A stretch of DNA of 64,000 nucleotides from an uncultured Porphyromonadaceae bacterium (GCA_900548975.1 URMS01000015.1:7124-71123); one strand, 5' to 3'; positions 42,893 through 52,167 are shown, counted from the stretch's first letter. The notes: generated from the letters alone by a model not told the origin. Made by a program: numbers and translations.

Positions 42893-44118
42893 ACAATATA
42901 GTAAATCTTTCGCAGCTTATCACGCGCCTTGCCAAGGTGACGGCTACCGACCCCAATACGGCGCGCCTCTTCCTGCGCGGCTTTTTCGCTACTATTGAAG
43001 ACGCTCTTGCCGATGGCGAGACAGTAGAGATAAAAGGTATCGGCACATTCCGCCGGTGCGATGATCCGGCTGTGGGTACTCCCGGTACTGTGGGCTTCGC
43101 ACCCGACGAAGAATTTGCCGCCGAAATAAACCGTCCGTTTGCAGTCTTCGAGGCTGTGGAGCTTGCTGACGGTCTTACGGAGGAAGATCTCGAGCCTGCT
43201 CCCGAGGAAATGCCTGCTGTCGCCACCGCTCCCGCGGAGACTCCGGCAGCGGAGAGTGCCGTCGAAGAGCCTGCCGCAGTGGAAGAACCTGCGGTAGTAG
43301 ATCCGGCTGTAGAGACTCCGATAGAAGAAACTGTGCCGGAAGAACCCGCTCTCGAGGAAGAACCGGCAGAGAAAGTGCCGGTCGAGGCTGAACCTAAGGT
43401 TGAGGCTCCTGTTGAGGAGGAGCACAAGGCACCGTGGGAAATATATGGCAAAGGGCCGTTCTTCGAAGAGGAGAAGAAGCCGGAGACCATAGTAGAGACT
43501 GGGGAGAAGCCTGTGACCGAGACCGCTTTTGCCAAGACGGAACCGGCTGAAGAGCCTGAGGAGGATGCCGACGAACCGGCCGACGAGCCGGAAGAGGAGA
43601 GCGGACGTTCGGGCAACCGGATGTGGATATGGATTGCAGCCGCGGGTATTGTGCTATTCGGCGTGGTCGGCTATCTGGCTGCCGTACTCGCTACCCCGAT
43701 ACCGAGCTATGGCGATGACGACTATGAACCGGAGGCTGTGGCAACCGATACTGCGACACTGTCTGAAACCGTCGCCGAGCCTGCTGTGGGCGCCGAACCG
43801 GAGCCGACTCCCGCGCCTGCTCAGGCTGTCGAACCTACGCCTGCTCCGCAACCTGCGCCTGCTGCCAAAGAACCGCGATACGATACCGTGACATCGAAGC
43901 GCTATCTCGCCATTATGGCCCGGGAATACTATGGAAAGAGCATCTACTGGGTATTTATATATGAAGCGAATGCCGACAAGCTCGCCGACCCCAACAAGGT
44001 ATCGCCGGGCACCAGAGTACTGATTCCCGACAAGGAATCGCTTCCGGGTTCTACCGATGCCGAACGTCTTTCGATTGCGGAAAAGAAACAGGCACAGATC
44101 CTCGGCCGATACAAGTAG
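42889..44118 (+). CDS. HU domain - transmembrane - LysM protein
   Basis: 409 residues with an unusual order. Residues 1-92 are an HU-like DNA-binding domain (NLSQLITRLAKVTATDPN, VEIKGIGTFRRCDDP). Residues 93-244 are an acidic Pro/Glu/Ala-rich linker. Residues 245-268 are a membrane helix (MWIWIAAAGIVLFGVVGYL). Residues 270-330 are a Pro-rich spacer, and 332-382 a LysM-like peptidoglycan-binding domain (SKRYLAIMAREYYGKSIYW, FIYEANADKLADPNKVSPG). The predicted topology puts the HU domain in the cytoplasm and LysM in the periplasm, so it could tether DNA to the wall. It is translationally coupled to the short HU gene. Confidence 0.85.
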   Translation: MNNIVNLSQLITRLAKVTATDPNTARLFLRGFFATIEDALADGETVEIKGIGTFRRCDDPAVGTPGTVGFAPDEEFAAEINRPFAVFEAVELADGLTEEDLEPAPEEMPAVATAPAETPAAESAVEEPAAVEEPAVVDPAVETPIEETVPEEPALEEEPAEKVPVEAEPKVEAPVEEEHKAPWEIYGKGPFFEEEKKPETIVETGEKPVTETAFAKTEPAEEPEEDADEPADEPEEESGRSGNRMWIWIAAAGIVLFGVVGYLAAVLATPIPSYGDDDYEPEAVATDTATLSETVAEPAVGAEPEPTPAPAQAVEPTPAPQPAPAAKEPRYDTVTSKRYLAIMAREYYGKSIYWVFIYEANADKLADPNKVSPGTRVLIPDKESLPGSTDAERLSIAEKKQAQILGRYK

Positions 44119-44136
44119 CCGGGGTGTTTGCCCGGA

Positions 44137-44158
44137 ATATGCTATATAGCATATTTTT
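44137..44158 (+). terminator. Palindromic terminator after the HU-LysM gene
   Basis: The perfect 18-bp palindrome ATATGCTATATAGCATAT (44137-44154) is followed by TTTT. The next 240 bp (44160-44400) are A+T-rich and hold no gene that I can see. Confidence 0.6.
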
Positions 44159-44405
44159 ATGGTAAAAAATGGCAATTTGACATATTGCGTATATAAAACA
44201 TTGCTGTAAATCTATGCTGTAAAACATAATGCTATAACATATATTGGTTTTAACTAAAATTAACATTGTAAAAATATTTTATCCAAATAAATATTGCGCG
44301 ATGATAAACAAAGCATAAATTTCGAAATTGCATATTTAGCGCAATCAAACGAAGTATGGGCTTTAAATCATCGAAAGCAGTTTTTGGAGGTGCGAAACTG
44401 AAAAT

Positions 44406-44436
44406 TTTGCAGATTTGGAAAAGTGACGTACCTTTG
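44406..44436 (+). promoter_or_regulatory. Promoter of candidate small RNA 1
   Basis: TTTG (44406-44409) and TACCTTTG (44429-44436) with 19-nt spacing, a good -33/-7 pair. No protein gene starts from it before the hairpin at 44536. Confidence 0.6.
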
Positions 44437-44442
44437 TATCGG

Positions 44443-44568
44443 AAATGATACGACAAGCATTGAGCAATGCTTTTTCAGATTAAACAAATCTGGAATAGAC
44501 ATATAATCTAACATTAAGTACTATGTGTAAGAAGGCAAGGGCTGTCCGTGAGGATAGCCCTTGTTTCG
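44443..44568 (+). ncRNA. Candidate small RNA 1 (about 125 nt)
   Basis: A transcription unit with its own promoter and no usable reading frame. Predicted stems are TATC/GATA near the 5' end; AAGCATTG/CAATGCTT (44455-44462 with 44465-44472, followed by TTT); CAGATT/AATCTG (44476-44492); and the terminal hairpin of 12-nt arms CAAGGGCTGTCC/GGATAGCCCTTG around a GTGA loop (44536-44563). The GH31 gene has a separate promoter downstream, so this is not its leader. Loci 52168 and 56239 share the promoter-to-GTGA-hairpin layout. Confidence 0.5.
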
Positions 44569-44588
44569 ATATATGCCCGGAAATGCGG

Positions 44589-44620
44589 TTTGCTTTTTCG
44601 TTCTGAAAGCCTTATCTTTG
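44589..44620 (+). promoter_or_regulatory. Promoter of the GH31 gene
   Basis: TTTG (44589-44592) and TATCTTTG (44613-44620), 20 nt apart; the leader is about 20 nt. Confidence 0.65.
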
Positions 44621-44643
44621 CAAAAATCAATCTGTCTAACCCC

Positions 44644-46926
44644 ATGAAACAATTTATCACATTGGGCATGCTGTCGCTTACTGCGGCTATTGCCCTGGCT
44701 GCCAATCCGCTGGCGCAGCCGTCGGCAGTGGTGGAAGAGGGTAATGCCCGTTTCACCGTGCTGACTCCGGAAATGATACGTATAGAATACAGTCCGTCGC
44801 ACCGCTTCGAGGACCGTGCCACATTCGCGGTGATAAACCGTGAGCTGCCGGTGCCCGAGTTTACGAAAAGCGATGACGGTACTTTCGTGACCATCGCCAC
44901 CGACGATGTGACGCTGAAATACCGCAAGGGCACCGATCCGCGCACCGTGCCGCCATCGCCCGACAATCTCAGCATTGCTATGAAAGTGGGCGACAAAGAT
45001 GTGCTGTGGTATCCCGGCCTCGACGATCCGCAGAACCTGCGCGGCACATACCGCACCCTCGACCGCAATAACGGCGACGAATACCGCAGCCGCCTGGAGC
45101 AGGGCGTGATATCGCGTTCTGGCTGGGCCGTGATCGACGACTCGCCCGCGGCAACCCGCGCCGACGGCAGCCGGTCGCTCGCTTTCGAAAAGAACGCCGA
45201 CGGCATGGACTGGGTCGCTCCCCGCGCCGATGCCGATGCGATGGACGTGTATTTTATGGGCTACGGCCATAACTACAAGAAGGCTCTTTACGATTTCACA
45301 CGCATAGCCGGCAAGATACCTCTGCCGCCCGACTACGTGCTCGGCTACTGGTACAGCAAATACGACGAATATTCGGCCGACGATTTCCGCAATATTGTCA
45401 AGGCGATGGCCGACAACGATATCAATGCCGACGTGCTTATCCTCGACATGGACTGGCACTGGAACGGTCGCGAGGTGTCGGACGGCCGCGGCGGTTGGAC
45501 GGGCTGGAGCTGGAATACGAAGCTCATTCCCGATCCCGACGGTCTGCTTGCCGATATCCATAAGGGAGGACTGCGCGCCGCACTCAATCTTCATCCCGCC
45601 GACGGTGTGGACGCTTCGGAGGACCAGTACGCCGCCATGTGTGCCGATCTGGGGCTCGATGCCGCGCGCGGCGAGCGTATCCCCTGGCAGCTCGAGGACA
45701 AGAAATTTACCAAGGCATTTTTCAAGAACATAATCCGGCCCCTCGAGAAGCAGGGCGTCGACTTCTGGTGGCTCGACTGGCAGCAGAAGCTCCTCAATGA
45801 CAGCGTTGACGGCCTCGGCCAGACAATGTGGTGCAACCATGTGTTTTTCAATGACATGAAGCAGGCGCGGCCCGACCGCCGTCCCGTCATTTTTCACCGT
45901 TGGGGCGGTCTTGGCAGCCATCGCTATCAGATCGGTTTCTCGGGCGATACCTTCATCAATTTCCCCACGCTTGCTTTCGAACCCTACTTCACGGCCACGG
46001 CCTCGAATGTGGGCTATGCCTACTGGGGTCATGACCTCGGCGGCCATATGATAGAAGGCATGGGCGAGCCTAATGATCCGGAATTGCTGCTGCGCTGGAT
46101 GCAGTTCGGCGTCTTCACTCCCGTTTTCCGCACCCATGCGACCAAGGATCCCACCATCGAGCGCCGTATATGGACCTACGATAATTTCGACGATCTGAAC
46201 GCTACCATAAAGCTGCGCTATGCCATCTTCCCCTATCTATATACCATGGCCCGCAAGACCTACGACACCGGTCTGGGCATGGTACGCCCCATGTACTATG
46301 AATATCCCGAGGCCGAGGAGGCTTACGCACGCGAAGGCCAGTACTACTTCGGCGACGATATCATCGTGGCTCCGGTGGTGACACCGTCGGTCGATGGCAT
46401 CAGTCACCAGGAAGTATGGCTGCCCGAGGGTCAGTGGTGGTCGCCGGCGCATGCCCGTCTGGTTGCCGGCAATGCCGTGCATACTCTCGACTACACCCTG
46501 CAGCAGATTCCCTACTTCATGCGCCAGGGTTCCATAATAGTGAACAATCCGCCCGAAGTGAAGCATGTGACAGACCGCTCGAAGCGACTTATACTCAATG
46601 TTATCGGCGGAGCCGACGGCAAGGGCGAACTCTATGAGGACGCCGGCGACAGCAACGACTACGACACCGCCTATACCACCACGGCCTACACTCAGACCGT
46701 GAAAGGCAAGAAGACCACGATAACCATAGAGCCGCGCACCGGCTCCTATGCAGGCATGCCGGCCGAACGCGGCTACGAGCTCCGCTACTTCGGCAACAAG
46801 GTAGGCTCGGCAAAAGTGAACGGCAAAAAAGCCAAAGTGAGCTACGACGCCGCCACGGCCTGCTCCACCATCGAAGTCCCCGCACTTCCCTGCTCGGCCA
46901 AAACCACCGTCGACCTCACCCTCTGA
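44644..46926 (+). CDS. Exported GH31 alpha-glucosidase
   Basis: 760 residues from ATG 44644, which is followed by a signal peptide (KQFITLGMLSLTAAIALAA). There is an N-terminal beta-sandwich, then the GH31 barrel with VLILDMDWHWNG, the nucleophile Asp378 in DFWWLDWQQ, HRWGGLGSHRYQIGFSGDT (candidate acid/base Asp435) and AYWGHDLGGH. C-terminal beta domains follow. It cleaves alpha-linked glucose or related sugars in the periplasm. It has its own promoter; neighbours show no starch or Sus genes. Confidence 0.92.
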   Translation: MKQFITLGMLSLTAAIALAANPLAQPSAVVEEGNARFTVLTPEMIRIEYSPSHRFEDRATFAVINRELPVPEFTKSDDGTFVTIATDDVTLKYRKGTDPRTVPPSPDNLSIAMKVGDKDVLWYPGLDDPQNLRGTYRTLDRNNGDEYRSRLEQGVISRSGWAVIDDSPAATRADGSRSLAFEKNADGMDWVAPRADADAMDVYFMGYGHNYKKALYDFTRIAGKIPLPPDYVLGYWYSKYDEYSADDFRNIVKAMADNDINADVLILDMDWHWNGREVSDGRGGWTGWSWNTKLIPDPDGLLADIHKGGLRAALNLHPADGVDASEDQYAAMCADLGLDAARGERIPWQLEDKKFTKAFFKNIIRPLEKQGVDFWWLDWQQKLLNDSVDGLGQTMWCNHVFFNDMKQARPDRRPVIFHRWGGLGSHRYQIGFSGDTFINFPTLAFEPYFTATASNVGYAYWGHDLGGHMIEGMGEPNDPELLLRWMQFGVFTPVFRTHATKDPTIERRIWTYDNFDDLNATIKLRYAIFPYLYTMARKTYDTGLGMVRPMYYEYPEAEEAYAREGQYYFGDDIIVAPVVTPSVDGISHQEVWLPEGQWWSPAHARLVAGNAVHTLDYTLQQIPYFMRQGSIIVNNPPEVKHVTDRSKRLILNVIGGADGKGELYEDAGDSNDYDTAYTTTAYTQTVKGKKTTITIEPRTGSYAGMPAERGYELRYFGNKVGSAKVNGKKAKVSYDAATACSTIEVPALPCSAKTTVDLTL

Positions 46927-46949
46927 TCCGCACCGAGACCGATTGGTCT

Positions 46950-46995
46950 AAAAATAACAACCGCAGCGCTTTATCCTACAATACGCTGCGGTTGT
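46950..46995. terminator. Bidirectional terminator between GH31 and the AAA ATPase gene
   Basis: ACAACCGCAGCG (46957-46968) pairs perfectly with CGCTGCGGTTGT (46984-46995). Minus-strand transcripts then meet TTATTTTTAG. Confidence 0.75.
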
Positions 46996-47006
46996 GCTAT
47001 ATAAAC

Positions 47007-48359
47007 TTATAGTAACCCGGTCATGTATACAGGCAGACAGATAATATCGTCTTCTTTGCGGATGTCTTTTGTATAGAGAAGATATCGCTGGTCTATGCGC
47101 GCAGAGAATTTCCTGCGAAATTCATCAAGAGATTTATGCGATTTGTAACCGGATGATTTTACCTCTATCGGACATATCTTGTCGTGGCGGCTGATTAGAA
47201 AATCGATTTCGTATGAACGCGCGTCTGTGGATTCCAGTGATTTATCTTTGAATGTATAGTAATATAAGGTATGACCTGCCGATTTAAGTATTTGAGCCAC
47301 TGCATTCTCATAGATATATCCCATATCTGTCGGGAGTTTATCGAGAAGTAGTTTCTGATATATGATATTATCCGTAAAATCGTTGTCCATAAAGGCGAGT
47401 GTGATGAAAAGACCGGTGTCGGCAAGAAACATCTTAAAGAAATCATATCCGGCATGAAGGGCGAAGCCTATGGACGGGTCGTTGGCATGATATGCGAAAT
47501 TTACTGTTTTGGATTCGTTTATATCGCTAAAAACTTCTTCAAGACGTGATAATCTGGAATTTTCGATCACGCTGCCGACGCGGTATCGTGTAGTATTGCG
47601 TGCAAGTTCGGCGGGAATCGATTTGAATATTGTTGAAGCACGTCCTTTGTTGTCTATTTTCTTTAAATCGTCAATGTAGAGGTCGATTATGTCTCGCTTT
47701 ACTGCATCGATTGCCTCAAAAGATGCCGTGTGCAGATACTCTGCCACGGCCTGCGGCATTCCTCCGATGAGCATGTAAAGACGGAATAATTTCATTATAT
47801 CGCGATTGACCGAGTCGCCCAGCGGTTTCAGATTGTCGTATGAATACTTGATAAGATCGAATGTGGCCTCTCGTCCGATAGCCCACAGGAATTCTTCGAA
47901 ATCCATCGGATGCATTTCGATGCGACGTTCTTCGCTCGGTATCAGGATGTCTTTTATGTTTTTTTTGATCGATATCAGCGAACCTGTTTCGATATAGTGG
48001 AATCGGCCGTCTTTTACCAAGTGTTTTATGGCCTGTCTGGCCTTTGGGCAAAATTGAACTTCATCGAATATTATACAGGATTTTCCCGGCGTTAATCTGG
48101 TCCCGGTGACAGATTGGAGGCTTAGAAAGAATAATTGCAGATCTGAAATGTCATCGAACAAGTTTATAATATCCCGATTGACTTTTGTGAAGTCAATAAG
48201 AAGATAACTCTCATATTCATTGCGGGCGAACTCCTCGGCAATGGTCGATTTTCCTATGCGTCTGGCACCCTCGATAAGAAGGGCTGTTTTACCTGCTGAT
48301 TTTTCTTTCCAGTTTAGTAGTTTTGAGTAGATTTTTCTCTTAAAGAGATGCTTGGCCAT
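47007..48359 (-). CDS. AAA-family ATPase with DUF4143 domain
   Basis: 450 residues from ATG 48359. P-loop LIEGARRIGKSTIAEEFA (the more usual form is GARQVGKT), then SYLLIDFTKVN and CIIFDEVQFCPKARQAIKHL (Walker B). The C-terminal DUF4143 region ends in a PDDEXK-like motif (SYEIDFLISRHDKICPIEVKSSGYKSH). Such proteins are abundant in Bacteroidales and of uncertain role; some may restrict mobile DNA. The gene is clearly more A+T-rich than mutL next door, suggesting recent transfer. Confidence 0.88.
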   Translation of the reverse strand: MAKHLFKRKIYSKLLNWKEKSAGKTALLIEGARRIGKSTIAEEFARNEYESYLLIDFTKVNRDIINLFDDISDLQLFFLSLQSVTGTRLTPGKSCIIFDEVQFCPKARQAIKHLVKDGRFHYIETGSLISIKKNIKDILIPSEERRIEMHPMDFEEFLWAIGREATFDLIKYSYDNLKPLGDSVNRDIMKLFRLYMLIGGMPQAVAEYLHTASFEAIDAVKRDIIDLYIDDLKKIDNKGRASTIFKSIPAELARNTTRYRVGSVIENSRLSRLEEVFSDINESKTVNFAYHANDPSIGFALHAGYDFFKMFLADTGLFITLAFMDNDFTDNIIYQKLLLDKLPTDMGYIYENAVAQILKSAGHTLYYYTFKDKSLESTDARSYEIDFLISRHDKICPIEVKSSGYKSHKSLDEFRRKFSARIDQRYLLYTKDIRKEDDIICLPVYMTGLL

Positions 48360-48396
48360 AAGATGCTGTATTTTAATGCAAAAGTAGTGATTATGG

Positions 48397-48483
48397 CAGA
48401 AAAGGCAAAATGTTTTGGGTGGAAAATGTACAGAAAAGGCAAAATGTTTTGGGTAGAAAATGTACAGAAAAGGCAAAATGTTG
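48397..48483. repeat. 34-bp tandem repeat between the ATPase and mutL genes
   Basis: Two full copies (48397-48430 and 48431-48464) and a partial third (48465-48483). Each unit begins CAGAAAAGGCAAAATG and differs at one base. The array lies in the divergent upstream region, 38 bp from the ATPase start and about 120 bp from mutL. Confidence 0.85.
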
Positions 48484-48592
48484 GGGACGGGGCGGGCGTT
48501 TTTGCGTGGTTTTTGCGGGTTGGACGGGGAAAGTTTTCAACATTGGGAGACTTTTTTTGCGGGCAGAGGTTGCGCCGGGCGATTTTTCGGAG

Positions 48593-48600
48593 TATTTTTG
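48593..48600 (+). promoter_or_regulatory. Promoter -7 box for mutL, 5 nt from the start
   Basis: TATTTTTG, then TATTT and ATG 48606; a TTG at 48570-48572 lies 20 nt upstream. Confidence 0.6.
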
Positions 48601-48605
48601 TATTT

Positions 48606-50495
48606 ATGAATAACGATATCATACGTTTACTTCCCGAGTCGGTGGCCAATCAGATTGCCGCCGGCGAGGTGATACAGCGGCCGGCATCTGTTATCAAGGA
48701 ACTTGTCGAAAACGCTGTTGATGCCGGTGCCACGGCTATCACGATAGTGATAAAGGACGCCGGGCGTACCCTTATACAGGTTATAGACAATGGTACGGGC
48801 ATGTCGCCGACAGATGCCCGTATGGCGTTCGAGCGCCACGCCACCAGCAAGATAGCGAGTGCCGACGATCTCTTCCACCTCCACACCATGGGCTTCCGCG
48901 GCGAAGCATTGGCTTCGATAGCGGCTGTGGCTCAGGTGGATATGCGCACTATGCGGGCCGAAGATACCGTGGGTACGCGTCTGCTTATATCGGAGTCGCA
49001 CTTCGAGGGGCAGGAGCCGGTATCGTGCGTGCCGGGCACCAACATGAGTGTGAAAAATATATTTTTCCACATGCCGGCCCGGCGCAAGTATCTGAAAAAG
49101 GACAGCGTGGAGCTGGGACATATACTGCGGGAATTCGAGCGTGTGGCATTGGTGAACACAAATATCGATTTCACGCTTATACACAACGATGTGACTCTCC
49201 ACCAGTTCATGCGGGGCACGTTCAAGCAGCGCATAGGCGCACTGTTCGGCAAAAACACCGAGGTGCAGATAGCGGAGATAAGCACCGAGACATCGCTGGT
49301 GAAGATATCGGGCTTCGTGGGTATGCCGCGTTTCGCCAAAAAGCGCGGTTTCAACCAGTTCTTCTTTGTCAACGGGCGCCATATGCGCCATCCGGCATTC
49401 CACCGGGCGCTTATGAGCTGCTACGAGCCCCTTGTGGTGCCTCAGGCGCAGCCTTCGTATTTCATCAATTTCGAGGTGGATCCGTCGACTATAGATGTGA
49501 ACATACACCCGCAGAAGTACGAGATTAAATTCGAGCACGAGCAGGCGATAATGCAGATACTGCTTGCCGCCGTGCGCGAGACTCTCGGCAAGACCCAGGC
49601 CGTGGGCGCGCTCGATTTCGATCAGGACGAGGCTCCCGATATACCTATATTCGACCCTTCGGCCGATGTGGGTGTGCCCGACGATATGGCCGACGATACT
49701 TTCAATCCTTTCAGCTCCGCGCCTGTCGTCGACAGACCGGCGGAGAGCATTCCCCATACCTCCCGTGCCGCGCGCCCGGCGCCTGCGACTGACTGGGAGG
49801 CTCTCTACAGCAATTTCACCCGCAAACGCGACGATGCTTTCGCCGCATCGGCCGCCATCGAGCCGGTGGAAGAGACTCCGGTTGCAGAAGAGGCTTTGTT
49901 CGGCACCACAGAGGCCGCGGGGACCGACGATGTTCCAGCTGCATGTTTCCAACTGCACGACGGCTATATCGTGACCCCCTCGCGCTCGGGAATAATGGTT
50001 ATATCGCAGCACCGGGCGCATGTGAGAATCCTCTACGACCGCTTCATGCGCCAGATAGAGGGCGGTGCGGTGCCGTCGCAGCAACTGATATTCGGCGAGG
50101 ATTTCGAGCTGTCGCCCTCGGCTTCGGCCGTACTCGAGCAGGCCTCGGACACGCTGACATCGGTCGGTTTTACCGCCGTGCATGCCGGCGGCGGCCGCTG
50201 GAGTCTTACCTCGGTGCCGGCGTCGCTTTCGGGCGGAAAAGCCGTGGAGGCTCTGCTGAGAATACTTGAGGATGTTTCGTCCGATGTGCTTGTCGACCAC
50301 AAGGCATTCCGTAGCCCGGTGGCTCTGGCGATGGCGCACAGCGCGGCCATATCGGGCTCGCAGACGCTCACGCCGGCCGAGATGGACAGTATAATAGCCG
50401 ATCTTTTCAGGTGCGCGGAGCCTTCGTACACTCCCGACGGCCTAATCGTAATGACGCTGATCGACAGCGGAGAACTTGCCACAAGACTGCAATGA
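48606..50495 (+). CDS. mutL: DNA mismatch repair protein MutL
   Basis: 629 residues. The N-terminal GHKL ATPase motifs are intact: NQIAAGEVIQRPASVIKELVEN, DAGA, DNGTGM, RHATSKI and GFRGEALASI. The C-terminal domain has SQHRAHVRILYDR in place of the endonuclease metal motif DQHAxxExxxxE, and its last part lacks the CPHGRP-type zinc motif. It is therefore probably a non-cutting MutL. ATG 48606 directly follows the promoter. The stop overlaps the next gene (ATGA). Confidence 0.96.
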   Translation: MNNDIIRLLPESVANQIAAGEVIQRPASVIKELVENAVDAGATAITIVIKDAGRTLIQVIDNGTGMSPTDARMAFERHATSKIASADDLFHLHTMGFRGEALASIAAVAQVDMRTMRAEDTVGTRLLISESHFEGQEPVSCVPGTNMSVKNIFFHMPARRKYLKKDSVELGHILREFERVALVNTNIDFTLIHNDVTLHQFMRGTFKQRIGALFGKNTEVQIAEISTETSLVKISGFVGMPRFAKKRGFNQFFFVNGRHMRHPAFHRALMSCYEPLVVPQAQPSYFINFEVDPSTIDVNIHPQKYEIKFEHEQAIMQILLAAVRETLGKTQAVGALDFDQDEAPDIPIFDPSADVGVPDDMADDTFNPFSSAPVVDRPAESIPHTSRAARPAPATDWEALYSNFTRKRDDAFAASAAIEPVEETPVAEEALFGTTEAAGTDDVPAACFQLHDGYIVTPSRSGIMVISQHRAHVRILYDRFMRQIEGGAVPSQQLIFGEDFELSPSASAVLEQASDTLTSVGFTAVHAGGGRWSLTSVPASLSGGKAVEALLRILEDVSSDVLVDHKAFRSPVALAMAHSAAISGSQTLTPAEMDSIIADLFRCAEPSYTPDGLIVMTLIDSGELATRLQ

Positions 50496-52024
50496 GATAC
50501 GCGGCTGTCATATTTCTGTGGCTGTTGGGCGCTCTGGGCGTCACAGCGCAATTGCGTGCCCCCAAGGCTTTCGACCGTCTCGACCACGAACTCGACCGAC
50601 GGACCGATTATCTGGAGCGGCGACAGACCCGTATCGACAGCCTCACCCGCAAGCTCGGCCATGCGCCCCGCAATACCGCGCTGATTCTTGAACTGGCCGA
50701 GGCCTTCACCGGCTTCGACAACGACTCGGCGCTGGTGTATCTGACACGCGGTATCGATAACAGCACCGGTGTGGAGCGTCTGCGGTTTATATGGCTGCGC
50801 AGTTCGCTGCTGCCTCTCGCCGGTTTTTTCAGGCGTGCGGAGGACGATTATGCGTCGATACCTGTCGACAGCGTGCCACTGCACATGTTGCCGTCGTACT
50901 ACGATTCGGGCCGACAGCTCTACAGCTATCTCGGCGCCTTTTTCGAGGCATATCCCGAGGCCAAAGCCGAATACACGGCGCAGGCTGTCGACTATCAGAA
51001 GCGTCTGCTCGAAGTGCTGCCGCACGACAGCCCGGAATTTAAATTCAATCTTGGCGAGTACTACTATCTCACGGGCAGCGACGTGCGTGCGAAAGTACTG
51101 CTGCAGGAGATTCTCGACACCTCGGACGGTGGCGACAGATATGCGGCGCGTGCGGCACACCATCTGTCGAGCATAGCCCGCAATGCCGGCGACAAGGATT
51201 CGTATGCCTACTATCTGGCCCTCTCGGCTATCGCCGACCTGCGCACGGCCACCCGCGAGGTGGCTTCGCTGCAGGAGCTTGGAAGCGAGGTGCACTCCTC
51301 GGGCGATGTGACGCGTGCGCACCGCTACCTTTCTGTGGCGGTGGAGAATGCGGTGGAATGCGGCGCGCCCTTGCGAATGATAGAATCGTCGAAGGCGCTT
51401 CCGATAATAGAGCGAGCCCACAACGCGCATATCCGCACATGGCGCCGCAACACCTACTGGATCATGGCATGTATGGCATTTCTGTCGCTGGTGCTTGCCG
51501 CCACGCTTTTCCTGCTGAGGCTGGAGATGAAGCGGATGTCGGCCCTGCAGGAGAAGCTCAAGGCTGCCAACTATGCCAAGGAAGTGTACATCAGCCGTTT
51601 CCTCCAATTGTGCTCCATATATATGGACAAGCTTAACCAGTTCTGTAAAATCAGTGCCCGCAAGATAGCCGCCGGTCAGACCGACGAGCTGTACCGCATG
51701 GTAAAATCCGGTAAGTTCGTCGAAGATCAGAGCAATGAATTCTATCAGGTGTTCGACAGCGCTTTTCTGCATATCTATCCCGATTTCGTCAGGAAAGTGA
51801 ACGCATTGCTTCTTCCCGACTCGCAGATAGAGCTTAAAGAGGGCGAAAAGATGAATACCGATCTGCGCATTCTGGCATTCATGCGTCTCGGCATCGAGGA
51901 GAGTGCCCGCATAGCTCAGGTGCTCAACTATTCGCTCAACACTATCTATGCCTACCGCAACCGGCTGAAGGCCCGCGCTATAAACCGCGATACTTTCGAG
52001 GCCGATGTCATGAAGATAGATTGA
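50492..52024 (+). CDS. DUF6377-like membrane regulator with C-terminal HTH (paralog 1)
   Basis: 510 residues. A signal or anchor helix (YAAVIFLWLLGALGVTA) is followed by TPR-like helices (about 40-320), a membrane helix at about 325-345 (TYWIMACMAFLSLVLAATLF), a coiled-coil segment (KRMSALQEKLKAANYAKE), a conserved helical domain and a C-terminal LuxR-like HTH (ARIAQVLNYSLNTIYAYRNRL). The sensor TPRs would be periplasmic and the HTH cytosolic. It overlaps mutL by 4 bp. The family name is by eye. A paralog lies at 54533. Confidence 0.82.
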   Translation: MRYAAVIFLWLLGALGVTAQLRAPKAFDRLDHELDRRTDYLERRQTRIDSLTRKLGHAPRNTALILELAEAFTGFDNDSALVYLTRGIDNSTGVERLRFIWLRSSLLPLAGFFRRAEDDYASIPVDSVPLHMLPSYYDSGRQLYSYLGAFFEAYPEAKAEYTAQAVDYQKRLLEVLPHDSPEFKFNLGEYYYLTGSDVRAKVLLQEILDTSDGGDRYAARAAHHLSSIARNAGDKDSYAYYLALSAIADLRTATREVASLQELGSEVHSSGDVTRAHRYLSVAVENAVECGAPLRMIESSKALPIIERAHNAHIRTWRRNTYWIMACMAFLSLVLAATLFLLRLEMKRMSALQEKLKAANYAKEVYISRFLQLCSIYMDKLNQFCKISARKIAAGQTDELYRMVKSGKFVEDQSNEFYQVFDSAFLHIYPDFVRKVNALLLPDSQIELKEGEKMNTDLRILAFMRLGIEESARIAQVLNYSLNTIYAYRNRLKARAINRDTFEADVMKID

Positions 52025-52046
52025 GCGCCGTTTTATATTCCGGCGG

Positions 52047-52085
52047 TCTATAGACTATGCTATATATCTGATAGTCAGCTATAGA
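52047..52085. other. Inverted repeat upstream of candidate small RNA 2
   Basis: TCTATAG-ACTAT (52047-52058) pairs with ATAGT-CAG-CTATAGA (52071-52085), twelve pairs with a three-base bulge. It may terminate the regulator transcript (no T-run follows) or be an operator about 70 bp before the promoter. Confidence 0.4.
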
Positions 52086-52153
52086 TTCCTATACTGGGTT
52101 TATATCGCAGGAAGATTCTTTTATATCGTGTTGACATGGGGTGAACAATGTGC

Positions 52154-52161
52154 TAACTTTG
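52154..52161 (+). promoter_or_regulatory. Promoter -7 box of candidate small RNA 2
   Basis: TAACTTTG; no protein gene follows before the hairpin at 52363. Confidence 0.5.
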
Positions 52162-52167
52162 TACCGC

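Noticed and set aside
48397..48483. Possible CRISPR array
   Set aside because: The 34-bp units follow one another with no spacers, there are fewer than three copies, and no cas genes are present.
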